Both the position numbers and the translations under genes were made by a program. Shown one piece after another: positions 1 through 8,187 of a DNA stretch of 39,210 nucleotides. The notes under the pieces are model-generated. The model made no database searches. It saw only the letters and a program-made list of their open reading frames with translations, and had not been told where the DNA came from. Numbering within the stretch: the stretch's first letter is position 1; each line of letters starts with the position of its first letter. Origin of the DNA: Desertihabitans aurantiacus (GTDB lineage Bacteria; Actinomycetota; Actinomycetes; Propionibacteriales; Propionibacteriaceae); contig NZ_QPKK01000007.1 of assembly GCF_003344635.1 (NCBI RefSeq), forward strand, positions 1 to 39,210, read 5' to 3'.

Positions 1-127
1 GGCCCGGCTCGACGCGCCCGCCCCGGCGCGGCTCGACGTCGACGACGAGGCCGACCTGGCCCGGGCGCTGGCCTCCGGCGTCGGGCCGCGGACCACCGAG
101 TGGGCTGCGGCCCGGGCCGGCGGCTGA
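1..127 (+). CDS. Probable FbiD/CofC guanylyltransferase, C-terminal end only (5' part outside window)
   Basis: The window opens inside a plus-strand reading frame (codons from base 2) that ends with TGA at 125-127; about 41 residues are visible. The tail reads LDVDDEADLARALASGVGPRT, which resembles the conserved end of the phosphoenolpyruvate / 2-phospholactate guanylyltransferases (FbiD in mycobacteria, CofC elsewhere) that make the activated precursor of coenzyme F420. Context supports this: in Mycobacterium tuberculosis fbiD (Rv2983) lies a few genes from leuD-leuC, as here. Only the tail is present, so catalytic residues cannot be checked. Another MobA-like nucleotidyltransferase remains possible. 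Confidence 0.5.
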   Translation, partial: ARLDAPAPARLDVDDEADLARALASGVGPRTTEWAAARAGG

Positions 128-137
128 GACCGGGCCG

Positions 138-775
138 TCAGCCCGCTTCGACGCCGGCGCGCACCGCCTCGAGCGAGGCCGTCATCATCGGCGACATCGT
201 GCTGCGCAGGAAGGCCTCGACGAGGGGCGCGGTGAGCGGGGACGTCGGCCGGAAGGCGTAGCGCCACCGCAGCCGCGTGCCGCCGGCCTCGGGCAGGAAG
301 CGGAACTCCGCCACCCCGTGCTCGACGGCCAGGCGCTGGGGTTGGTGAAGCCCCACACCACGTACCGGAAGGTGCCGGGGTCGTCGACGAGCACCTCCTC
401 GGCCAGGAAGTGGCCGTCGGCGAACTCGACCCGCCGGCGGTCTCCGACCCGGGAGCCCGGCACCCACTCCCCGACCAGCGCCTGGGTGGCGACGACGGCC
501 GGGAAGTCCTCGAAGTGCACGAGGTCGGCCAGCGGTCGCGACGGGTCGTTGGTCCACGCCCACACCTCCTCCGGCGGGGCGGCGACGAGGACGTCGTGGG
601 TCACCTCCGCGTAGCCGTCCGTGGCGGTGACGGGTCGCGCGGCGGTGTAGGCCGGCGGGTGGGACGGCGGTCGCACGACCGCCCAGACCCCGGTCGCGAG
701 CGACCCAGCGAGGAGGAGGGCCAGGCCGAGCACCACCGGAGCACGGCGGCCGAGGACGGGGCGGGACGTGGGCAC
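138..775 (-). pseudogene. SRPBCC-family membrane-anchored protein, interrupted by a frameshift
   Basis: Two overlapping minus-strand frames together make one SRPBCC (START/polyketide cyclase-like) protein of about 210 residues. The first, from GTG at 775 with GGAGG about 9 nt upstream, gives an N-terminal membrane segment (about residues 13-33) and the first half of the fold, with APPEEVWAWTNDPSRPLADL and FRYVVWGFTNP. After that the frame turns into Arg/Ser/Pro-rich noise. The natural continuation, LAVEHGVAEFRFLPEAGG to VRAGVEAG, lies in the next frame and stops at 138-140. Adding one base at the G4 run at 338-341 would restore a continuous protein. SRPBCC proteins bind hydrophobic ligands; the role here is unknown. 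It is divergent from the TetR gene and probably controlled by it. A sequencing error is as likely as a true mutation. Confidence 0.7.
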
Positions 776-801
776 GGGACGGCACCTCCGGAACGGCGAC
801 A

Positions 802-847
802 GGTTGACATCGTCAACCGTAGGTGGCGAGGGTTGACGCCGTCAACC
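802..847. promoter_or_regulatory. Two tandem perfect palindromes, probable TetR operators, overlapping the divergent promoters
   Basis: The sequence GGTTGACATCGTCAACC (802-818) and GGTTGACGCCGTCAACC (831-847) are two perfect 7-3-7 inverted repeats with identical arms, 29 bp centre to centre. On the minus strand the second contributes a -35 TTGACG (845-840), followed after 18 nt by TACGGT (821-816), which overlaps the first. A bound dimer on either site would therefore cover the promoter of the SRPBCC gene. On the plus strand TACCAT (866-871) ends 6 nt before the GTG of the TetR gene. This arrangement is typical of a TetR protein repressing its divergent neighbour and itself. Confidence 0.8.
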
Positions 848-877
848 ACCGAGGAGCCGACGGTCTACCATCGGCTC

Positions 878-1462
878 GTGCCCATCCCGACCCGTGCCGC
901 GCTCCTCGCCGCGGCGACCGCGCTGCTGGACGAGGGCGGTGTCGAGGCAGTCACCCTCCGCGAGGTGGGCCGCCGGGCTGGCGTCTCGCACAACGCCCCG
1001 TACAAGCACTTCGCCGACAAGTCCGAATTGCTGGCCGAGGTGGCCGCGGCCGAGCTCGACGAGCTCGGCGCACTGCTCGCCGCGGGGGTCGGGCGGGGCA
1101 CCGGCCTCGACACCGCGGTCGAGGGCTACCTCGCGCAGGCGCTGCGCCACCCGCACCGGTTCCAGCTGGTGCACGGGCGGTGGACGCGGACCTGGCCGGT
1201 GCTGGAGCAGGCGGCAACCCGCGCCCAGCAGCGGTTGCTGGAGACGGTGCAGGCCGCCCAGTCGGCCGGTGAGCTGCCCGCGGGGTCCCCGGCGCGGCTC
1301 GCGGCGCTGCTGCGGGCGACAGCGCACGGGGCCGTCGTGCTCGAGCTGGCCGGCCACCTCGGCAAGACGGGCTCCGGCGACGGGTCCGCCGAGGCGCTGA
1401 CGCCCCGGCAGGTGGTGGCCGAGCTGGTCGGCCGCCTCCGCGGGCCGGTCACCGACCAGTGA
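878..1462 (+). CDS. TetR/AcrR-family transcriptional regulator
   Basis: A 194-residue TetR-type regulator. The N-terminal helix-turn-helix is clear: ALLAAATALLDEGGVEAVTL, then REVGRRAGVSHNAPYKHFAD (about residues 7-50). The ligand-binding half contains HRFQLVHGRW and ends in PRQVVAELVGRLRGPVTDQ, resembling the TetR_C_33/WHG-type C-terminal domain. GTG at 878 is chosen because the HTH begins just after it and because TACCAT ends 6 nt upstream, suggesting a leaderless transcript; there is no well-spaced Shine-Dalgarno. The frame stays open far upstream, but only as non-coding-like sequence antisense to the SRPBCC gene. It probably binds the two palindromes at 802-847 and represses the SRPBCC gene and itself. 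The inducer is unknown. Confidence 0.85.
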   Translation: MPIPTRAALLAAATALLDEGGVEAVTLREVGRRAGVSHNAPYKHFADKSELLAEVAAAELDELGALLAAGVGRGTGLDTAVEGYLAQALRHPHRFQLVHGRWTRTWPVLEQAATRAQQRLLETVQAAQSAGELPAGSPARLAALLRATAHGAVVLELAGHLGKTGSGDGSAEALTPRQVVAELVGRLRGPVTDQ

Positions 1463-1496
1463 GGTCGACCCGCGGGGGCGGTTCGCAGAGGCCGGG

Positions 1497-1521
1497 GCGT
1501 CCGGGGTCGCCGACCGGACGC
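1497..1521. terminator. Hairpin between convergent tetR and leuD
   Basis: Perfect 8-bp stem GCGTCCGG (1497-1504) / CCGGACGC (1514-1521) with a 9-nt loop, in the 69-bp gap between two convergent genes. It has no U tract, as is usual for actinobacterial terminators, and could serve both strands. Confidence 0.55.
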
Positions 1522-1531
1522 GGGGTCTGGT

Positions 1532-2137
1532 TCAGCCCGCGGTGCGGACCGGCAGGGTGGCCGGCTTGAAGCCGGGCCGGGACGCCTCGAAGGCGGTGAT
1601 GTCCTCCTCGTGGCGCAGGGTGAGGGCGATGTCGTCCAGACCCTCCATCAGCCGCCAGCGGGTGTAGTCGTCGATCTGGAAGTCGACCTGCAGGTCGCCG
1701 TGGGTGATCCGGCGGGCGCCGAGGTCGACCGTCATCGGCACCGTCGGGTCGGCCTCGACCGCATCCCACAGCCGCTCGACGTCGCTCTGCTGCACCAGCG
1801 CCACCAGCAGGCCGGACTTGCCGGAGTTGGAGCGGAAGATGTCGCCGAAGCGGGAGCCGATGACGACCTTGAAGCCGTAGTTCTGCAGGGCCCAGACGGC
1901 GTGCTCGCGGGAGGAGCCGGTGCCGAAGTCCGGTCCGGCGATGAGGATGTCACCGCTCTTGTACTCGGGCTGGTTGAGCACGAAGTCGGGCTGGTTGCGC
2001 CAGGCGGCGAACAGCCCGTCCTCGAAGCCGGTGCGGGTGACCCGCTTGAGGTAGACCGCCGGGATGATCTGGTCGGTGTCGACGTTGCTGCGCCGCAACG
2101 GGACGGCGGTGCCGGTGTGGGTGGTGAAGGGTTCCAT
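1532..2137 (-). CDS. leuD: 3-isopropylmalate dehydratase small subunit (LeuD)
   Basis: A 201-residue protein of normal length for LeuD, the small (swivelling) subunit of isopropylmalate isomerase, which with LeuC converts 2-isopropylmalate to 3-isopropylmalate in leucine biosynthesis. It starts [20 protein letters not shown], followed by [14 protein letters not shown], and carries the active-site loop [17 protein letters not shown]. The ATG at 2137 follows leuC by 28 bp, so the two are probably co-transcribed. LeuD of this type may also help CimA-derived citramalate on to isoleucine, since cimA is present in the window. Confidence 0.97.
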   Translation of the reverse strand: MEPFTTHTGTAVPLRRSNVDTDQIIPAVYLKRVTRTGFEDGLFAAWRNQPDFVLNQPEYKSGDILIAGPDFGTGSSREHAVWALQNYGFKVVIGSRFGDIFRSNSGKSGLLVALVQQSDVERLWDAVEADPTVPMTVDLGARRITHGDLQVDFQIDDYTRWRLMEGLDDIALTLRHEEDITAFEASRPGFKPATLPVRTAG

Positions 2138-2165
2138 CGGGTTCTCCAGCTCTGCGGTCGGCGGG

Positions 2166-3563
<1,398 letters not shown>

Positions 3564-3643
3564 CAGATCCTCTTCCTCATCCGTCGCCGGCCACCCCGTC
3601 GGGGCACTGCGCCACCGTGCCTGGCCGCCCCGGGAGCGCCGAG

Positions 3644-3678
3644 TTGCATATCAGCATCCGAGACAGCAATATCAGTAC
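3644..3678. promoter_or_regulatory. leuC / ndgR intergenic control region with direct repeats
   Basis: The only AT-rich part of the divergent intergenic region contains two direct copies of ATATCAG (3648-3654 and 3669-3675), spaced 21 bp, two helical turns. On the minus strand they read CTGATATTGC and CTGATATGC. Family knowledge (NdgR, LtbR, AreB) puts the IclR binding site here. A possible plus promoter is TTGCAT (3644-3649), 17 bp, CAATAT (3667-3672), which ends 6 nt before the ATG of the regulator. The leuC promoter itself I could not define. Confidence 0.5.
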
Positions 3679-4404
3679 ATGGACAACTCTAGCGGAGTCG
3701 GCGTTCTCGACAAGGCGGCCTCGGTGCTCAGCGCCCTGGAGACCGGGCCGACCACCCTGGCCGGCCTGGTCACGGCCACCGGACTGGCCCGTCCCACCGC
3801 GCACCGGCTGGCGGTGGCCCTGGAGCACCACCGGCTGGTCAGCCGCGACCTGCAGGGACGCTTCGTGCTCGGCCCCCGGCTGGCCGAGCTGGCCTCGGCC
3901 GCCGGTGAGGACCGGCTGCTCGCCACCGCCGGCCCCGTGCTGGCCCGGCTGCGTGACATCACCGGCGAGTCCGCCCAGCTGTTCCGCCGCCAGGGCGACG
4001 CCCGGATCTGCGTGGCCGCCGCCGAGCGCACCTCGGGGCTGCGCGACTCGGTGCCGGTCGGCTCCCAGCTCACCATGTCGGCCGGTTCGGCCGCCCAGGT
4101 GCTGCTGGCCTGGGAGGAGCCGGACCGGATGCAGAAGGGTCTGCGCGGCTCGCAGTTCTCCGCCGTCGCGCTGGCCTCGGTCCGCCGCCGGGGCTGGGCC
4201 CAGTCGGTCGGTGAGCGCGAGGTCGGGGTGGCCTCGGTCTCGGCCCCGGTCCGCTCCCCCTCCGGCAAGGTGATCGCCGCGGTCAGCGTCTCCGGGCCGA
4301 TCGAGCGGCTCTCGCGCCAGCCCGGGCGGATGCACGCCCCGGCGGTGATGGCGGCCGCGGAGCGGCTCTCGGAGGTGCTGCGCCGCAGCGGCCAGGAGAG
4401 CTGA
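3679..4404 (+). CDS. ndgR: IclR-family regulator of leucine biosynthesis (NdgR/LtbR/AreB type)
   Basis: A 241-residue IclR protein. The N-terminal winged helix reads MDNSSGVGVLDKAASVLSAL, followed by ATGLARPTAHRLAVALEHHR (about residues 1-55); the C-terminal effector domain follows, with GSQLTMSAGSAAQVLLAW and SVSAPVRSPSGKVIAAVSVS. The N-terminus closely resembles the NdgR group of actinobacteria, which lies divergent to leuCD and controls leucine and other amino acid genes. ATG 3679 fits that conserved beginning and the -10-like CAATAT 6 nt upstream. It probably binds the repeated sites at 3648-3675. Which effector it senses cannot be read from sequence. Confidence 0.9.
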   Translation: MDNSSGVGVLDKAASVLSALETGPTTLAGLVTATGLARPTAHRLAVALEHHRLVSRDLQGRFVLGPRLAELASAAGEDRLLATAGPVLARLRDITGESAQLFRRQGDARICVAAAERTSGLRDSVPVGSQLTMSAGSAAQVLLAWEEPDRMQKGLRGSQFSAVALASVRRRGWAQSVGEREVGVASVSAPVRSPSGKVIAAVSVSGPIERLSRQPGRMHAPAVMAAAERLSEVLRRSGQES

Positions 4405-4425
4405 CCGGGACACCCGGACAGCACA

Positions 4426-4455
4426 AGACCCCCTGGAGCGTGCTCCAGGGGGTCT
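4426..4455. terminator. Strong hairpin between ndgR and tRNA-Glu
   Basis: Perfect 14-bp stem AGACCCCCTGGAGC (4426-4439) / GCTCCAGGGGGTCT (4442-4455). It lies between the end of the plus-strand regulator and the 3' end of the minus-strand tRNA, so it can end transcription from both sides. CTTCTTG follows on the plus strand and GTGCTGTCC on the minus strand; there is no long U tract. Confidence 0.8.
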
Positions 4456-4465
4456 CACCTTCTTG

Positions 4466-4538
4466 TAGCCCCGACGGGATTCGAACCCGCGCTACCGCCT
4501 TGAGAGGGCGGCGTGCTAGGCCGCTACACAACGGGGCC
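4466..4538 (-). tRNA. tRNA-Glu (anticodon CTC)
   Basis: A 73-nt cloverleaf on the minus strand. The acceptor stem is GGCCCCG / CGGGGCT, with a G-U pair at the first position. The anticodon arm is CCGCC-CTCTCAA-GGCGG, giving CTC for glutamate. The T arm is GCGGG-TTCGAAT-CCCGT, and the discriminator is A. CCA is not encoded. It lies in the same direction as gltX upstream, whose product charges it. Confidence 0.95.
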
Positions 4539-4544
4539 CTAGCT

Positions 4545-4561
4545 GGTCGCTCGGAGCGACC
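4545..4561. terminator. Small hairpin between the two tRNA genes
   Basis: Perfect 7-bp stem GGTCGCT / AGCGACC with loop CGG in the 72-bp spacer between tRNA-Gln and tRNA-Glu. It may be a terminator or a processing signal of a joint precursor. Just upstream on the minus strand, TAGGTT (4572-4567) could be a -10 for tRNA-Glu. Confidence 0.4.
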
Positions 4562-4610
4562 GGAGAAACCTACCAGACCTGCCGGGATCCAGCGAGTCCG
4601 GAGACTTCCG

Positions 4611-4682
4611 CTGGGGTACTAGGACTCGAACCTAGACTAACTGAGCCAGAATCAGTCGGGCTGCCAATTACCCCATACCCCA
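4611..4682 (-). tRNA. tRNA-Gln (anticodon CTG)
   Basis: A 72-nt cloverleaf on the minus strand: acceptor TGGGGTA / TACCCCA, discriminator G, anticodon arm ACTGA-TTCTGGC-TCAGT, giving CTG for glutamine, and T arm CTAGG-TTCGAGT-CCTAG. CCA is not encoded. In actinobacteria this tRNA is normally first charged with glutamate by a non-discriminating GluRS and then amidated by GatCAB. Confidence 0.95.
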
Positions 4683-4723
4683 AGGCATTTCCTGCTGTCC
4701 GGCGAGCCGGGCAACGACGTGGA

Positions 4724-4761
4724 ACTCTAGACCATCGGGGCCGCCGGGACCAAACCGGCGG
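4724..4761 (-). promoter_or_regulatory. Terminator of the gltX operon and probable promoter of tRNA-Gln
   Basis: A hairpin with a 7-bp stem, CCGCCGG (4741-4747) / CCGGCGG (4755-4761), follows the CPBP gene on the minus strand and probably ends that operon. Directly after it TAGAGT (4729-4724) is a good -10 about 42 nt before tRNA-Gln, with a weaker -35, TTGGTC, overlapping the hairpin 18 nt further upstream. Both assignments are from sequence only. Confidence 0.45.
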
Positions 4762-4797
4762 GACGCCGACGCGGCCGGTCGGGCACCCGCACCGGCC

Positions 4798-5727
4798 TCA
4801 CTCCCCCACCGCGGTGTGCACCCGCATCCGGCGGCCCACCAGCCAGGCCACCGCGGCGAACAGGACGAACCCGCCGATGTCGAACACGGCGTCGAGCGGG
4901 CCGACCTCCTGCAGCGCCCGGGCCTCGGCCACCGAGGTCGTGGTGGCGGCGATGCCGAAGGAGAGCAGGTTGTTGACGACGTGGGCCGCCGCGGCCGCCT
5001 CGAGCCCGCCGGTGCGCCACACCAGCACCCCGGCCACCAGGCCGAACACCCAGCGGTCGGCGAACAGCCAGACGTTCTGGGTGCCGTGGAAGAGCGCAAA
5101 CACGGTGGCGGAGACGACGATGCCGAACCAGGGGCTGCTCAGCACCGCCCCCGCGGCCTGGGTGAGGTAACCGCGGAAGAAGACCTCCTCGGCCACCGCC
5201 TGCAGCGGGGACGTGAGGAGGATCACCAGCAGGAACCACAGCAGGTCCGGCTGGGGCCGCCAGGCGACCCCGCCGCCGCCGGCGAGCACCGAGACCAGGT
5301 AGACCCCGCCGAGGGCGGGCGGCGCCAGCAGCAGGCAGGCCAGCAGGTAGCGCCACCGCACCCGCCCGACCACCGAGACCAGCCAGCTGGGGTGGCGCCG
5401 GTGCAGCCAGGCCACCAGCAGCGCCGAGACGGGCAGCAGCACCGTGATGGCGAGGTTGCCCGCCACCACCCCGAGCGGGGTCTCGAAGCGCATGGCGGTG
5501 GCGTAGTACTCCGCGAAGGGCAGGCTGGAGCCCGACACCGCCCAGGTGGTGCCGAGCAGCAGCTGCGGCACCAGCCCGGCCAGCAGGGTGAACAGGGCGA
5601 TCCCCAGCACCACTCCGACGACGGCCTGCACCAGCCGCGACCAGGCTCGCCCCGGGGTGCGCAGCAGCTGGGGGTAGGCGGTGCCGCGTGCGGGGACGGT
5701 GAACGGCGCCGGCTGCAGCAGGCTCAC
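4798..5727 (-). CDS. CPBP-family intramembrane glutamic metalloprotease
   Basis: A 309-residue polytopic membrane protein of the CPBP (CAAX protease and bacteriocin-processing, Abi) family. Hydrophobic segments lie at about 35-60, 88-106, 128-148, 163-179, 200-212, 227-237 and 283-297. The catalytic motifs are intact: EEVFFRG (E180, E181, R185), FALFHG (H214) and HVVNN (H249, N253). Bacterial members cut membrane substrates or confer immunity to peptides; the substrate here is unknown. The GTG at 5727 lies 31 bp after gltX, so it is probably the last gene of FAH-gltX-CPBP. I see no peptide precursor beside it. Confidence 0.88.
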   Translation of the reverse strand: MSLLQPAPFTVPARGTAYPQLLRTPGRAWSRLVQAVVGVVLGIALFTLLAGLVPQLLLGTTWAVSGSSLPFAEYYATAMRFETPLGVVAGNLAITVLLPVSALLVAWLHRRHPSWLVSVVGRVRWRYLLACLLLAPPALGGVYLVSVLAGGGGVAWRPQPDLLWFLLVILLTSPLQAVAEEVFFRGYLTQAAGAVLSSPWFGIVVSATVFALFHGTQNVWLFADRWVFGLVAGVLVWRTGGLEAAAAAHVVNNLLSFGIAATTTSVAEARALQEVGPLDAVFDIGGFVLFAAVAWLVGRRMRVHTAVGE

Positions 5728-5758
5728 GCGGACGCTCCCGGGCCGACGCCGCCGTCCC

Positions 5759-7312
5759 TCATCCGGCCTCGGGAGCGGGCCCGCCCTCCAGGTGCTGCAG
5801 CGCGGTGCGCAGCCGGTTCATCGTCGAGGTGCGGCCGAGCAGCTCCATCGACTCGAACAGCGGCGGGGAGACCTTCCTGCCGGTGACGGCGATCCGGACC
5901 GGGGCGAAGGCGAACTTCGGCTTGATCCCGAGCCCGTCGACCAGGCTCTCCCGCAGCACGGCCTGGATGTCGTCGGCCTGCCACGAGCGCACCTCGGCCA
6001 GCACCGAGATCGCCGCCCGCAGCGCCTCCCGGTCGCTCTCCTTGCTCCCCAGCCCGGCGGCCGGGTCGATCTGCAGCGCGTCGTCGGCGGTGAAGAGGAA
6101 GCCGGTCATCTCCACGATCTCCCCGCAGGTGCTCATCCGCTCGTGCACCAGCGGGACGACGCCGTCGAGCAGCTGCTGCTGGGCACCGGTGGGCGGGTCC
6201 TCGACCAGCCCGGCCGCGACCAGGAACGGGACCAGGTGCGGGGTCAGCTCGGTGGTGCTCAGCCGGCGGATGTGGTCGGCGTTGATCGCCTCGCACTTCT
6301 TGGGGTCGAAGCGGGCCGGGTTGGCGTTGACGCGACGGATGTCGAAGGCCGCCACCATCTCGTCCAGGCCGAAGACGTCGCGGTCCTCCGAGAGCCCCCA
6401 GCCGAGCAGGGCCAGGTAGTTGAGCAGCCCCTCGGGGAGGAAGCCGCGCTGGCGGTACTCGGCCAGCCCGGAGCCGGCGTCGCGCTTGGAGAGCCGCTTG
6501 TTGCCCTCCCCCATGACGATCGGCAGGTGGCCGAACCGCGGGGTGCGGCCGCTGCCGATGCCGAGCTCGGCCAGCGCCTCGTACAGCACGATCTGGCGCG
6601 GCGTGGAGGACAGCAGGTCCTCCCCGCGGAGCACGTGGGTGATCTCCATCAGGGCGTCGTCGACGGGGTTGACCAGGGTGTAGAGCGGGTCGCCGTTGGC
6701 GCGCACCACGACGTAGTCGGGGACGTGGGCGCCGTCGAAGGAGACCCGGCCGCGGACCAGGTCGTCGAAGGCGATCTCGCGCTCGGGGACGCGGATCCGC
6801 ACCACCGAGGACTCCCCGCGCTCCAGCCGGGCGGCGACGTCGTCGGGGTCGAGGTCGCGGCAGTGCCCGTCGTAGCCCGACGGGGCACCCTTGGGCAGCA
6901 GCGCGGCCCGGGCCTCCTGCTCCTCCTTGGTGCAGAAGCAGCGGTAGGCGTGCCCGCCCTCGAGCAGCCGGGCGACCACGTCGCGGTAGGTCTCGGTGCG
7001 CTCGGACTGCAGGTAGGGCCCGTGCGGGCCGCCCTTCTCCGGGCCCTCGTCCCAGTCCAGCCCGAGCCAGCGCAGCGCCTCCAGCACCCCGCGGTAGGAC
7101 TCCTCGGTGGAGCGGGCGGCGTCGGTGTCCTCGATCCGCAGCACGAAGGTGCCGCCGAAGTGGCGGGCGAAGGCGTAGTTGAACAGCGCGCTGCGGACGT
7201 TGCCGACGTGCAGGTTGCCTGTCGGCGACGGGGGGAACCGGACGCGGACGTCGGCCGGGGCGACGTCGCCCAGCACGTCGACCGGGGCGTCGGGGGAAGG
7301 GGTGGTGCTCAC
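5759..7312 (-). CDS. gltX: Glutamyl-tRNA synthetase (GltX)
   Basis: A 517-residue class I aminoacyl-tRNA synthetase. The HIGH signature is HVGN (residues 35-38) in RFPPSPTGNLHVGNVRSALF, and the KMSKS signature is KRLSKR (272-277). C125, C127 and C151 match the zinc site of bacterial GluRS. In actinobacteria it is usually non-discriminating, charging both tRNA-Glu and tRNA-Gln before GatCAB amidation; that is family knowledge and not shown here. The ATG at 7312 overlaps the TGA of the FAH gene by 4 nt (ATGA), so translation is coupled. The tRNA-Glu and tRNA-Gln genes lie 1.1 kb downstream on the same strand. Confidence 0.98.
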   Translation of the reverse strand: MSTTPSPDAPVDVLGDVAPADVRVRFPPSPTGNLHVGNVRSALFNYAFARHFGGTFVLRIEDTDAARSTEESYRGVLEALRWLGLDWDEGPEKGGPHGPYLQSERTETYRDVVARLLEGGHAYRCFCTKEEQEARAALLPKGAPSGYDGHCRDLDPDDVAARLERGESSVVRIRVPEREIAFDDLVRGRVSFDGAHVPDYVVVRANGDPLYTLVNPVDDALMEITHVLRGEDLLSSTPRQIVLYEALAELGIGSGRTPRFGHLPIVMGEGNKRLSKRDAGSGLAEYRQRGFLPEGLLNYLALLGWGLSEDRDVFGLDEMVAAFDIRRVNANPARFDPKKCEAINADHIRRLSTTELTPHLVPFLVAAGLVEDPPTGAQQQLLDGVVPLVHERMSTCGEIVEMTGFLFTADDALQIDPAAGLGSKESDREALRAAISVLAEVRSWQADDIQAVLRESLVDGLGIKPKFAFAPVRIAVTGRKVSPPLFESMELLGRTSTMNRLRTALQHLEGGPAPEAG

Positions 7313-8142
7313 TCGGTGTCCTCGGTGCTCGGGGTGCTGGGCGCCTGCGCGCTGGCGACGGTGTTGGTCAGGGTGCCGATCCCGGAGATGCTGACGCTGA
7401 CCTCCTGGCCGGGCAGCATCCGGCCCACCCCGGCGGGCGTGCCGGTGAGGATGACGTCACCGGGCAGCAGGGTGGTGAAGGAGGTGATCCACTCGATCAG
7501 CCGCGGGATGGGGTGCACCATCAGGTCGGTGGTGCCGTCCTGCTGCACCTGCCCGTCCAGGGTGGTGGTGATCCGCAGCGCGGAGGCCTCCTCCAGGCTG
7601 AGGTGGGTGACCATCCAGGGCCCCAGCGGGCAGAAGGTGTCGTAGCCCTTGGCCCGGGCCCACTGCCCGTCGGTCTTCTGCAGGTCGCGGCAGGTGACGT
7701 CGTTGGCGATGGTGTAGCCGAAGACCACCTCGGCGGCCCGGGAGGCGGGGACGTCGCGGCAGAACCGCCCGATGACCACCGCCAGCTCACCCTCGAAGCT
7801 CAGCAGCTCGGTGGTGTCGGGGTGGATGATCGGCTCCTCCGGCCCGATCACCGAGGTGTTCGGCTTGAGGAAGACCAGCGGGTCCCCCGGCACCTCGTTG
7901 CCCAGCTCCTCGGCGTGCGCGACGTAGTTGCGGCCCACCCCGACCACCTTGCTGCGGGGGATCACCGGGGCCAGCAGCCGCACCGCACCGAGCTCGTGCC
8001 GGACCCCGGTCAGCTGGACCGGGGTGGCGAGCGGGTCGCCGTTGAGGGCGGAGACGGTGTCGGGGTGCTGGCCGCCGTCCTCGGCGAGCTCGACCACCCC
8101 GTACTGGGGGTCACCGTCGGCGACGAAGCGTGCGATGCGCAT
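7309..8142 (-). CDS. Fumarylacetoacetate hydrolase (FAH)-family protein
   Basis: A 277-residue FAH-superfamily enzyme. After an N-terminal part (MRIARFVADGDPQYGVVELA) comes the catalytic fold with RNYVAHAEE, the metal-binding SFEGELAVVIGR and GYTIANDVTCRDLQ, and the closing LTGTPAGVG. Such enzymes hydrolyse or decarboxylate 2-oxo acids such as acylpyruvates or 2-hydroxyhepta-2,4-diene-1,7-dioate; the substrate cannot be fixed. It is the first gene of FAH-gltX-CPBP; the pair FAH-gltX matches Rv2993c-Rv2992c of M. tuberculosis. TAGGCT (8154-8149) ends 6 nt before the ATG, suggesting a leaderless mRNA. Confidence 0.9.
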   Translation of the reverse strand: MRIARFVADGDPQYGVVELAEDGGQHPDTVSALNGDPLATPVQLTGVRHELGAVRLLAPVIPRSKVVGVGRNYVAHAEELGNEVPGDPLVFLKPNTSVIGPEEPIIHPDTTELLSFEGELAVVIGRFCRDVPASRAAEVVFGYTIANDVTCRDLQKTDGQWARAKGYDTFCPLGPWMVTHLSLEEASALRITTTLDGQVQQDGTTDLMVHPIPRLIEWITSFTTLLPGDVILTGTPAGVGRMLPGQEVSVSISGIGTLTNTVASAQAPSTPSTEDTE

Positions 8143-8148
8143 TGCCGC

Positions 8149-8180
8149 AGCCTATCCAGGGCGTCCGGCTGGGGCATACT
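8149..8180. promoter_or_regulatory. Divergent leaderless promoters of the FAH operon and the phosphorylase gene
   Basis: In a 45-bp gap, TAGGCT on the minus strand (8154-8149) ends 6 nt before the FAH ATG, and CATACT on the plus strand (8175-8180) ends 7 nt before the phosphorylase ATG. Neither gene has a Shine-Dalgarno sequence. The two -10 elements are only about 20 bp apart, so the -35 regions overlap and the promoters may compete. Confidence 0.6.
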
Positions 8181-8187
8181 CGCCGCC

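Noticed and set aside
410-877. Upstream extension of the TetR frame
   Set aside because: The extension runs antisense through the SRPBCC gene and both operators, has no domain, and the HTH begins right after GTG 878.
4798-5727. Bacteriocin immunity cassette
   Set aside because: The CPBP protein alone does not show this; no precursor peptide, transporter or regulator is beside it, and it follows gltX like a housekeeping gene.
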